Assembly: GCA_902766525.1 (NCBI GenBank)
Contig: CACXDX010000213.1
Coordinates: 1 to 10,235 of the forward strand
DNA: 10,235 nucleotides
Origin: an uncultured Bacillota bacterium
Lineage (GTDB): Bacteria > Bacillota > Dehalobacteriia > UBA7702
Direction of reading: 5' to 3'
The position numbers and the translations under genes were made by a program. Within the stretch, counting starts at the first letter, position 1. Every line of letters starts with the position of its first letter. Shown one piece after another: positions 1 to 5,613 of the stretch. Under the pieces are notes generated by a model. The model did not search any database. It was not told the DNA's origin and worked only from the letters and a program-made list of their open reading frames with translations.

Positions 1-378
1 ACTCATGGCGGCGTAGGTTTCAATATCCTCATCATCGATATCCATGGGCTTTTCTTTGAAGACAAAATCTTCACGCAGCTGCTGAATTTGACGATGTTTC
101 ATAAAATACTGAGCCATTTGAGCATCGCGGATATGAGGCGGCACAAAGAAAGCGTCGAAGGCCTCTTTAAAAGCCTTTTCATCTCTGCGGCTTTTGGCCA
201 TCACCGCCGAAAGGCCGCGGTAAACCTGTTCCCTGTCCGTCACGTCAATAACGGAAAGCACCTCCAGGGCTTCCATGATTTCGGAAATACCCAGTGTTAT
301 GCCGGCAGAACGCAGGATATGAGTAAACGTGATGATTTGATTTTCAATATTTTTTTCGAGATGAACGATCTGTTCCAT
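1..378 (-). CDS. N-terminal part of a CoxE-like VWA-domain protein (partial)
   Basis: An open frame runs from ATG at 376-378 (minus strand) to the window edge, 126 codons without a stop; the rest lies outside. The protein begins MEQIVHLEKNIE. It continues through 'HILRSAGITLGISEIMEALE', then a 'DREQVYRGLSAVMAKSRRDE' segment and 'FKEAFDAFF'. This arrangement (a short amphipathic start, 'LR.AGI..G.SE..EAL', then 'R..V..AL...L.KS..D...F...FD.FF') is what I know from the N-terminal region of CoxE-like/YehP-like proteins, whose von Willebrand factor A domain lies further downstream. It starts 13 bases after the stop of the MoxR-type ATPase, with a modest GGCGGG ribosome binding site. AAA+ ATPase plus VWA protein is the standard pairing for MoxR systems. 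The VWA domain and its metal-binding MIDAS motif are not in view, so the family call rests on N-terminal similarity and context. The reading frame itself is solid. Confidence 0.72.
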   Translation of the reverse strand, partial: MEQIVHLEKNIENQIITFTHILRSAGITLGISEIMEALEVLSVIDVTDREQVYRGLSAVMAKSRRDEKAFKEAFDAFFVPPHIRDAQMAQYFMKHRQIQQLREDFVFKEKPMDIDDEDIETYAAMS

Positions 379-391
379 TTTGATCCCGCCG

Positions 392-1336
392 TTAACGACC
401 GACACCGTGAGCGGTGCTTCTTTCCGCACGGCGCATTTCTTCAAGATCCTCATCGGCTTCGGCATCCTGATTCTTCATCATCGTCCGCAGCATACTGCGG
501 CTGCCGCCGCCGGAAGCAAATTCCTCATAATCCTCTTCATCCTTTAAAAGAAGATTCAAGGTATCATCAATGAGCTTTTCACTGAAAGCATCGGCGGAAA
601 GCTGCAGCAAACTGTTGGCCCAATCGAGCGTCTCGGCAATGGAGGGATCTTTGCGCAGCGTCAGTTCATTTCTGAGATAGGCGGTCCCTCTCGCCAGCTG
701 GCGGGTGATTTCCGGACCGAGCTGAGGCACTTTCGCCTCAATGATCGCGACTTCCTTTTCGATGGAAGGATAATCGATATGAAGAAACACACTGCGGCGC
801 TTCATCGCGTCGGAAAGATCACGCTCCCCGTTGCTGGTGAGGATAACGATGGGACGTTCCTTTGCCTTTACCGTACCGAGTTCGGGAACGGATACCTGGA
901 AATCCGAGAGCACTTCCAAAAGGAAGGCTTCAAATTCAGCGTCGGTTTTATCGATTTCATCGATGAGAAGAACACATTTTTTCTCACTGCGAAGCGCTTT
1001 CAAAACGGGGCGGGAAAGCAAATATTTTTCGGAAAAAATATCGTCTTCACTTTCAACATTTTTCCCCTGAATATGCAGAAGCTGTTTCTGATAATTCCAT
1101 TCATAGAGGGCTTTGTTTTCATCCAGACCTTCATAGCACTGAAGACGGATCAGCTCCATATCAAATATTTCGGCAACGACTTTGGCGATCTCGGTCTTGC
1201 CCACACCGGCGGCGCCCGTGATCAATAACGGTTTTTCCAATCTCAAAGCGAGAAAAAGAGGAATGATAATGTCATCATCGGCAATGTATTTTGCCGCCTC
1301 CATTTTTTCTTTTAAAACATTTAACTGAATCTCCAA
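392..1336 (-). CDS. MoxR-family AAA+ ATPase
   Basis: A 314-residue single-domain AAA+ protein. Visible motifs are Walker A GAAGVGKTE (41-49), Walker B VLLIDEID (122-129), sensor 1 ILTSN (165-169) and an arginine pair in DAMKRR (176-181) where the arginine finger is expected. This order and spacing fit the MoxR group, whose members hydrolyse ATP to remodel or load cofactors into partner proteins, usually together with a VWA-domain protein. The next gene, 13 bases downstream, resembles the start of such a partner. The C-terminal tail after about residue 265 is rich in acidic and charged residues (KDEEDYEEF, DAEADEDLEE) and holds a GGG linker. The start is TTG at 1334-1336, chosen because AAGGAGG lies 7 bases upstream and no ATG fits. 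It follows the YlbF-family gene by 21 bases, so the three genes are probably one operon. The client is unknown; cytoplasmic location is inferred from the lack of signal or membrane segments. Confidence 0.88.
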   Translation of the reverse strand: MEIQLNVLKEKMEAAKYIADDDIIIPLFLALRLEKPLLITGAAGVGKTEIAKVVAEIFDMELIRLQCYEGLDENKALYEWNYQKQLLHIQGKNVESEDDIFSEKYLLSRPVLKALRSEKKCVLLIDEIDKTDAEFEAFLLEVLSDFQVSVPELGTVKAKERPIVILTSNGERDLSDAMKRRSVFLHIDYPSIEKEVAIIEAKVPQLGPEITRQLARGTAYLRNELTLRKDPSIAETLDWANSLLQLSADAFSEKLIDDTLNLLLKDEEDYEEFASGGGSRSMLRTMMKNQDAEADEDLEEMRRAERSTAHGVGR

Positions 1337-1343
1337 CGTGTAT

Positions 1344-1350
1344 CCTCCTT
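1344..1350 (-). promoter_or_regulatory. Shine-Dalgarno site setting the TTG start of the MoxR-type gene
   Basis: The minus strand reads AAGGAGG, then seven bases (ATACACG), then TTG. The near-perfect match to the 16S anti-Shine-Dalgarno sequence at ideal spacing is the reason for accepting a TTG start at 1336. Confidence 0.8.
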
Positions 1351-1357
1351 ATTAATG

Positions 1358-1732
1358 TCAGTTGAGATAGAGACTTTCCTCATCGATGATATAATCTTCG
1401 GAATCAGGTTCCAGACTGAGCTTTTCGGCAAAAATATCCCGGATTTTTTCCATCATCCGATAGAGATTATATTCCGCGCTGAGATAACGGCGCAGCAAAT
1501 CATCTTTTTCCATCTCCGCACAGAGCTCATCTAAAGATTCTCTGAGGCTTTCGGAATCCTCTCCGGCCATATCCGCCAATTCACAGGCGAATTGTTTTGC
1601 GCGATATTCCTTCAGCAACGCTCTGGCATCGGGAGATGTCTCGATCTTTTCGGTCGTTTCGATAAAATCAGAGTATTCCTCACTGTCCCTTATCGTTGCG
1701 GCCAAATCTGCCGTTTTATCGTAAATATCCAT
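1358..1732 (-). CDS. YlbF/YmcA-family small helical protein
   Basis: A 124-residue acidic, predicted all-helical protein beginning MDIYDKTADLAATIRDSEEY. It resembles the YlbF/YmcA (DUF964, Com_YlbF) family: an N-terminal 'IYDKA..LA..I..SEEY..F' helix, then 'D..A..LL..YR..Q' (about 35-47), then a second helical pair ending 'YRMMEKIRDIFAE' (91-103). In Bacillus, YlbF and YmcA act with YaaT as accessory factors of RNase Y and affect competence, biofilm formation and sporulation; whether this protein does the same is not shown. It has only two cysteines (C50, C71) and no C-terminal cysteine cluster. The start chosen is ATG at 1730-1732, because GGAGG lies 5 bases before it; an in-frame ATG at 1742-1744 overlaps that ribosome binding site and is unlikely to be used. 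It is the first gene of the probable operon with the MoxR-type ATPase and the VWA-type protein. Family assignment is fairly secure; role is unknown. Confidence 0.75.
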   Translation of the reverse strand: MDIYDKTADLAATIRDSEEYSDFIETTEKIETSPDARALLKEYRAKQFACELADMAGEDSESLRESLDELCAEMEKDDLLRRYLSAEYNLYRMMEKIRDIFAEKLSLEPDSEDYIIDEESLYLN

Positions 1733-1737
1733 TAAAA

Positions 1738-1742
1738 CCTCC
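1738..1742 (-). promoter_or_regulatory. Shine-Dalgarno site deciding the YlbF-family start
   Basis: The minus strand reads GGAGG, TTTTA, ATG. The site sits directly on the alternative upstream ATG (1742-1744), so the downstream ATG at 1732 is the likely start and the protein is four residues shorter than the longest frame. Confidence 0.75.
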
Positions 1743-1744
1743 AA

Positions 1745-2003
1745 AATTCTTCTTTTTTCGCGGTCTACTTTTCGTTCTTCTTATTATTCGCCCAAATTCC
1801 CCATAAACCTGCAAAAAAAGAAAAAGGATAAAAAATTACCACAAAAATCATACTTTTGTCCAATTAAAAACCCAATCGGAAGAGGTCTTTTCACTTAAGA
1901 CAACCGTAACGGGGAAGACAGCATCACAGATCACAGGATATTCCTTACAAGATTCTTGTTCGGGAGTTCTTTTTTCCGCATTGAGTTTAATTCACCGCAA
2001 AAA
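1745..2003. other. Non-coding A/T-rich stretch upstream of the YlbF-family gene
   Basis: About 260 bases between the terminator of the dehydrogenase gene and the YlbF-family gene. It contains the candidate promoter at 1847-1875 and a long pyrimidine-rich leader segment (minus-strand T-runs around 1811-1835). I see no convincing small reading frame with a ribosome binding site, no RNA gene and no strong hairpin. A short tandem repeat of ATCACAG at 1923-1936 is the only repeat noticed. Confidence 0.5.
1847..1875 (-). promoter_or_regulatory. Candidate sigma-70-type promoter of the YlbF-MoxR-VWA cluster
   Basis: On the minus strand TTGGGT (1870-1875) is followed after 17 bases by TATGAT (1847-1852). 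The -10 element matches consensus at five of six positions and the -35 at three of six. Transcription would start near 1840, giving a leader of roughly 100 bases before the ATG at 1732. The surroundings are A/T-rich, so a chance match is possible. Confidence 0.4.
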
Positions 2004-2032
2004 ATCATCTGAGGGAAATCCCCTCAGATGAT
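1999..2032 (-). terminator. Rho-independent terminator of the short-chain dehydrogenase gene
   Basis: A perfect 12-bp inverted repeat (2004-2015 with 2021-2032) encloses a 5-base loop. On the minus strand the second arm runs into TTTTTT before GCGG. It lies 76 bases beyond the dehydrogenase stop codon and separates that unit from the YlbF-MoxR-VWA cluster. Confidence 0.88.
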
Positions 2033-2108
2033 CGGGTACCGTTTTTCTGCTTTTACATTAACAATCGCCGGCAAAGACCTCGATTATTCCTTGCCGACAC
2101 GGGAAAAC

Positions 2109-2861
2109 TTAAATATGGCAGATATATCCGCCGTCTACGATAATGGAAGTGCCGGAAATGTAGGAAGAATCATCGGACGCAAGGAAGACAACCGGACCGG
2201 AAACTTCTTCGGGTTCCGCACGACGTGCAAGAGGAATACCCTTTTCCATTTGTTTCAAAAATTCTACGAGAGCGGGATCCGCTTCACCTTCGGACATCGG
2301 CGTTTTAATAATGCCCGGGTTGATATTGTTCACACGAATGTTATCCTTCCCGTATTCTACACATGCGGCTTTGGTCAGACCTTCCACGGCATGTTTGGCC
2401 GCGCAGTAAGCAGTACCGGTTGAAGCACCGCGCACACCGTCAACGGAAGAGATATTGATAATGGAACCGCCGCCGGCTTTTCTCATTGATTCAACCACAG
2501 CTTTCATACCATAGACAATACCCATAAAATTGATTTTCATATGAAGATCATAATCCGCACCCGAAAGCTGATCCATAATGAGGAATTTGCCATATCCGGC
2601 ATTGTTTACCAGAACGGTGATATCACCGAACTTCTCAATGGTTTTGGCGACAACATCCGCCCATTGCTCTTCGCTGGTAACATCCAAATGCATATAAACG
2701 GCATTTTCTCCCAAACTGTCGGCCAGTGCCTGACCCACTTCATCCTGAATATCGGTGAGAACAACCTTTGCGCCTTCTTTAACAAAACGAATGGCATGTT
2801 TTTCACCCATACCCTGAGCAGCACCTGTGATGATTGCAACTTTTCCTTCAAGTAGACCCAT
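2109..2861 (-). CDS. Classical short-chain dehydrogenase/reductase (SDR), probably NAD-dependent
   Basis: A 250-residue protein of the usual classical SDR length. Motifs in order: cofactor-binding TGAAQGMG (12-19); D37 at the end of the second strand (VVLTDIQ), typical of NAD(H) preference; NNAG (86-89); N111; catalytic serine in NISSVDG (S139); YCAAK with Y152 and K156; and NPG (181-183), followed by TPM. The C-terminal 'SGTSIIVDGGY' is the usual family ending. The substrate cannot be read from sequence. Similarity in style to 3-alpha/20-beta-hydroxysteroid and cyclopentanol dehydrogenases suggests a secondary alcohol or ketone, and a FabG-like role is a weaker alternative. The start is ATG at 2859-2861, with GGAGG 8 bases upstream; the longer frame with ten extra residues would put that site inside the gene. 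It has its own candidate promoter and terminator, so it is probably transcribed alone. Confidence 0.9.
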   Translation of the reverse strand: MGLLEGKVAIITGAAQGMGEKHAIRFVKEGAKVVLTDIQDEVGQALADSLGENAVYMHLDVTSEEQWADVVAKTIEKFGDITVLVNNAGYGKFLIMDQLSGADYDLHMKINFMGIVYGMKAVVESMRKAGGGSIINISSVDGVRGASTGTAYCAAKHAVEGLTKAACVEYGKDNIRVNNINPGIIKTPMSEGEADPALVEFLKQMEKGIPLARRAEPEEVSGPVVFLASDDSSYISGTSIIVDGGYICHI

Positions 2862-2869
2862 AATAAATA

Positions 2870-2874
2870 CCTCC
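2870..2874 (-). promoter_or_regulatory. Shine-Dalgarno site deciding the SDR start
   Basis: The minus strand reads GGAGG, eight bases, then ATGGGTCTACTTG. This supports a start at 2861 rather than the in-frame ATG at 2889-2891. Confidence 0.75.
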
Positions 2875-2900
2875 GTCAGAAAATATAACAAACTATAGTA

Positions 2901-2929
2901 ATTTTAACATCTACATTTTGGGAATGCAA
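2901..2929 (-). promoter_or_regulatory. Candidate promoter of the SDR gene
   Basis: TTGCAT (2924-2929) and TAAAAT (2901-2906) are separated by 17 bases on the minus strand. The -10 element matches five of six consensus positions, the -35 three of six. The predicted start near 2894 gives a leader of about 30 bases. A small inverted repeat, CAAAT-GAATT-ATTTG (2966-2980), lies upstream and could be an operator, but it is short. Confidence 0.4.
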
Positions 2930-3054
2930 TCGCCTCGGCAATTATTAATCGAATCATTGTAAAATCAAATAATTCATTTGCCCTTTTTGACAAAAATACC
3001 TGCCGCGAAACACTTTTTTGAGCATTCATTCTTTTTACAGTTTATTCCTTTCAA

Positions 3055-3072
3055 TCCCGACCGAAGCCGGAA
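3055..3072 (-). other. UUCG-tetraloop hairpin just after bioB
   Basis: Immediately after the bioB stop the minus strand reads TTCCGGC-TTCG-GTCGGGA, a 7-bp stem (two G-U pairs) closed by a C(UUCG)G tetraloop. No U-run follows, so it is not a standard intrinsic terminator; it could stabilise the 3' end of the bioB transcript. No better terminator is visible between bioB and the SDR gene. Confidence 0.5.
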
Positions 3073-3074
3073 GC

Positions 3075-4052
3075 TTAAGGTAAAGTTCGCAGCGTGCGGC
3101 CGATTGAGGTCAGCATTTCACGATCTTTGGCAATGGTGACCCCCGAAACGGTCGTCAGCATATCACCGGAGATCGCCGCATCGGCTCCCGCTTTAAAGGC
3201 TTTTTCGCCGTTGTTGCTCAGCAAAGCTCTGCCGGCGGCAAGACGTATCTGCGCGGTCGGGTTGATATAACGGAACATAGCTATGGTACGAAGGATCTCA
3301 TTTTCCTCAAGGGGTTTCCGGGTTTCCAAAGGCGTACCCTTGATGGGCAGCAAAACGTTGATCGGAATGGAATCCACTTTCAGCTCGGAAAGCTCCACGG
3401 CAAGATCGACGCGATCCTGCCATGATTCACCCATGCCGATGATCCCGCCGGAACAAAGACGCATACCGGCATTTCTCGCCGCTTTCAACGTACGGATCTT
3501 CATATCATAACCATGGGTCGTACAGATCTCGGGGAAAAACCGGCGGGAAGTTTCGAGATTATGATGATACGTCGACGCCCCGGCAATGCGCAGCAAACGG
3601 AACTGTTCATCACTGAGAAAGCCAAAGGAGGCGCAAAGATCGATCGTCGATTTTCTGTCCATCATGCCGTAGGCATGAAGCATATCTTCAAAATCCTGTC
3701 CGTTCAGCATGCGGCCGGCCGTCACCACGGCAAAACGGTCGATCCCGGCTTTTTCATCGTTAAGACAAGCCTCGATCATTTTTTCTTCGGGAAGGAGGCC
3801 AAACTCTTTGCAACCGGTGTCATATTTTGCCGATTGGGCACAGAATTTGCAATTTTCCGTGCATTGACCGCCCTTCCCGCTGATGATGGAGCAAAGTTCA
3901 ACTTTATCTCCGCAATAGCGGGCACGGATGCGGTCGGCACCGTCTAAAAGCTCTTCCAGATCACAATCGCCAAAAGCCGCCAACGCTTTTTCATCATCGC
4001 GTTTCAAGCGTCGCCCCTCAATAATGGTATCGGCCATAAAAGACATATTCAT
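3075..4052 (-). CDS. bioB: Biotin synthase (radical SAM)
   Basis: Inserts sulfur into dethiobiotin to make biotin, using S-adenosylmethionine and an auxiliary iron-sulfur cluster. The protein has 325 residues. The radical SAM motif is C64-x3-C68-x2-C71 (GGQCTENCKFCAQS). Other BioB signatures are YHHNLETS (162-169), NAGMRLCSGGIIGMGE (194-209), 'SIPINVLLPIKGTPL' (228-242) and IRLAAGR (269-275). Compared with E. coli BioB, C128, C188 and R260 have counterparts at C140, C200 and R275. The position of C97 is alanine (A108 in RFAVV). Extra cysteines surround the radical SAM loop (C47, C54, C81). This suggests a cluster arrangement other than the classical [2Fe-2S]. The start is ATG at 4050-4052 with GAGAGGA about 11 bases upstream; Met3 and Met6 are alternatives. 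It has its own strong promoter, and no other biotin gene is nearby, so dethiobiotin may come from genes elsewhere or from outside. Confidence 0.93.
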   Translation of the reverse strand: MNMSFMADTIIEGRRLKRDDEKALAAFGDCDLEELLDGADRIRARYCGDKVELCSIISGKGGQCTENCKFCAQSAKYDTGCKEFGLLPEEKMIEACLNDEKAGIDRFAVVTAGRMLNGQDFEDMLHAYGMMDRKSTIDLCASFGFLSDEQFRLLRIAGASTYHHNLETSRRFFPEICTTHGYDMKIRTLKAARNAGMRLCSGGIIGMGESWQDRVDLAVELSELKVDSIPINVLLPIKGTPLETRKPLEENEILRTIAMFRYINPTAQIRLAAGRALLSNNGEKAFKAGADAAISGDMLTTVSGVTIAKDREMLTSIGRTLRTLP

Positions 4053-4085
4053 AACTGATATTTTCCTCTCGGATCGTTTTTAATT

Positions 4086-4113
4086 ATTATACTACGGAAA
4101 AGAAAGTTGTCAA
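4086..4113 (-). promoter_or_regulatory. Consensus promoter of bioB
   Basis: On the minus strand TTGACA (4108-4113) is followed after 16 bases by TATAAT (4086-4091); both hexamers are perfect matches to the sigma-70/sigma-A consensus. Transcription should begin near 4079, about 27 bases before the bioB ATG. I see no clear BirA-type operator (TTGTAAAC-type half sites) overlapping it. Confidence 0.82.
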
Positions 4114-4200
4114 ATAACAGCAACCGTATCATCGTTTTACGCCGCAATACATTCTTTTTGTCCTTATCTGCCGGAGAGAAAAATGTTCATCGGGAAAACA

Positions 4201-4239
4201 AAAAACCGGATCTCCGTTGAAAAAGGAGATCCGGTTTTT
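4201..4239 (-). terminator. Terminator of the pyr operon (bidirectional hairpin)
   Basis: A perfect 15-bp inverted repeat (4201-4215 with 4225-4239) encloses a 9-base loop. The arms carry A5 and T5 at their outer ends around CCGGATCTCC, so a U-run follows the hairpin on either strand. It starts 8 bases past the pyrE stop and isolates bioB from the pyr operon. Confidence 0.93.
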
Positions 4240-4247
4240 ATACTTTT

Positions 4248-4826
4248 TTATTTCATGTTTCTGCTGCCGGGTTTATAGGGGTCGCCTTCGCCGGCTTTGC
4301 ACATCGGGCATTCATCGGCCTCATAGCTGACAACTTCCATCTGAAGGACGGGAACAAGTTTAACACCGAGATCGACTTTGCCGTTGCTGCGATCAACGAG
4401 AACACCGGCGCCGACGACATCCGCTCCGGCTTCTTTGGCAATATCGATAACTTCTTTGACGCTGCCGCCGGTGGTGACCACGTCTTCGACAACGAGAACT
4501 TTCTGACCCGGTTCAATGGCGAAATTGCGTCTGAGCGTCATTTTACCGTTTTCCCGTTCGGCGAAAATGTTGGGTACACCGAGTTGACGAGCAACTTCAT
4601 AAGCGACAAGAATGCCGCCCATGGCGGGACCGACAACGAGTTCCACACCGCTGTCGCGGTAAGCGTCGGCAATGACTTTGCACAGTTTTTCTGTGGCATC
4701 GGGGTATTTCAGTACCTGCGCACACTGCATGTAGCGATCGGAGTGACGGCCGGAAGTCAGCAAAAAATGACCTTCCAGTAAAGCGCCGGATTCCTTAAAA
4801 ATTTCATATACTTCTTTCTGATCCAT
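4248..4826 (-). CDS. pyrE: Orotate phosphoribosyltransferase
   Basis: Joins orotate to PRPP to give OMP, the fifth step of UMP synthesis. The 192-residue protein shows 'ALLEGHFLLTSGRHSDRY' (15-32), a substrate-binding stretch GPAMGG (66-71), the flexible catalytic-loop region ERENGKMTLRR (90-100) and the PRPP-binding motif VVEDVVTTGGS (112-122). The C-terminal DECPMCKAG (171-179), with cysteines 173 and 176, followed by KPGS, is a tail I associate with the longer PyrE form of Firmicutes. The ATG has AAAGGAG 7 bases upstream. It is the last gene of the operon, 47 bases after pyrF, which is the widest gap inside the operon, and is followed at once by a terminator. Confidence 0.95.
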   Translation of the reverse strand: MDQKEVYEIFKESGALLEGHFLLTSGRHSDRYMQCAQVLKYPDATEKLCKVIADAYRDSGVELVVGPAMGGILVAYEVARQLGVPNIFAERENGKMTLRRNFAIEPGQKVLVVEDVVTTGGSVKEVIDIAKEAGADVVGAGVLVDRSNGKVDLGVKLVPVLQMEVVSYEADECPMCKAGEGDPYKPGSRNMK

Positions 4827-4873
4827 CGGTTTTCTCCTTTATATCATTAAATAAATTGTTTTAAAAGCCCAAA

Positions 4874-5602
4874 TCAGCAGCTTTTCAAAGCCTGTTCCAT
4901 ATCTTCGACGATGGCCCGGACCGCCGCCGTTCTGTTTTCCGCCTTTGTGATCGGGCGTCCGATCACCAGATAATCGGCGCCGTCGGCAACGGCTTCTCCC
5001 GGTGTTTTGACTCGCTTTTGATCGTCGAGAGAGGCATCACGGGGACGAATGCCGGGGGTGACGATAACAAAATCCTCTCCGCAGGCTTCACGAATGATTT
5101 TGATTTCCTTTGCCGAGGCCACAACACCGTCGAGACCGCTTTCCTTCGCCAGTTTCGCCATGGCGGCAACCTGTTCGGTAAGATCGCGTCCGACACCGAT
5201 TTCGCCCTGCAGTTCTTCCTCGCTGAGAGAGGTCAAAACCGTAACACCGATAAGAAGCGGTTTTTCAATCCCTTTGGCGGCGGCTTCCGCTCTCATCGCT
5301 TCGGCCGCAGCCTTCATCATGGCACTGCCGCCGCAGCAATGAACATTAAACATGAAGGTATTGAGACCGGTGACAACTCGGGAAGCCGCCGCCACGGTAT
5401 TGGGAATATCGTGGAATTTCAAATCGAGAAAAACTTTCCCTTTTCTCTCGCCGATCGCCCGCAGAATTTCGGGACCGCAGGCATTGTAAAGCTGCATGCC
5501 GACTTTATAAGCGCCCACCTGATCGCCGAGTTCTTCAACGATATTCAAAGCTTCTTCTTTGCTCGGAACGTCAAGCGCTACGATAATTTTATCTTTTACC
5601 AT
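4874..5602 (-). CDS. pyrF: Orotidine-5'-phosphate decarboxylase
   Basis: Decarboxylates OMP to UMP, the last step of the pathway. The 242-residue protein is a single TIM barrel of the bacterial short type. Active-site residues are visible as D11 (IVALDVP), K33 (AYKVGM), the catalytic tetrad region FLDLKFHDIPNTV with D60, K62 and D65, T123 (GVTVLTS), R186 (PGIRP) and the phosphate-binding IGRPI with R216. The ATG at 5600-5602 has AAGGAG 7 bases upstream; that site includes the stop codon area of pyrD, whose end is 11 bases away, which suggests coupled translation. Confidence 0.96.
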   Translation of the reverse strand: MVKDKIIVALDVPSKEEALNIVEELGDQVGAYKVGMQLYNACGPEILRAIGERKGKVFLDLKFHDIPNTVAAASRVVTGLNTFMFNVHCCGGSAMMKAAAEAMRAEAAAKGIEKPLLIGVTVLTSLSEEELQGEIGVGRDLTEQVAAMAKLAKESGLDGVVASAKEIKIIREACGEDFVIVTPGIRPRDASLDDQKRVKTPGEAVADGADYLVIGRPITKAENRTAAVRAIVEDMEQALKSC

Positions 5603-5613
5603 CTTTTTTCTCC

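Noticed and set aside
88..573. 161-codon plus-strand frame
   Set aside because: It overlaps the MoxR-type gene and the VWA-type gene on the other strand, has no ribosome binding site and shows no recognisable family; the minus-strand genes have motifs and proper starts.
1923..1936. Tandem ATCACAG ATCACAG repeat
   Set aside because: Only two short copies in non-coding DNA, with no third copy or flanking symmetry; not enough to call a repeat element or operator.
2004..2032. Inverted repeat considered as a mobile-element end or CRISPR-like repeat
   Set aside because: A single copy, placed just after a stop codon and followed by a U-run, so an intrinsic terminator explains it fully.
4092..4140. 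Possible BirA operator around the bioB promoter (GTTGCTGTTATTTGACAAC)
   Set aside because: The outer GTTG/CAAC bases are inverted, but the half sites do not match the TTGTAAAC-type BirA pattern and the spacing is wrong; probably chance.
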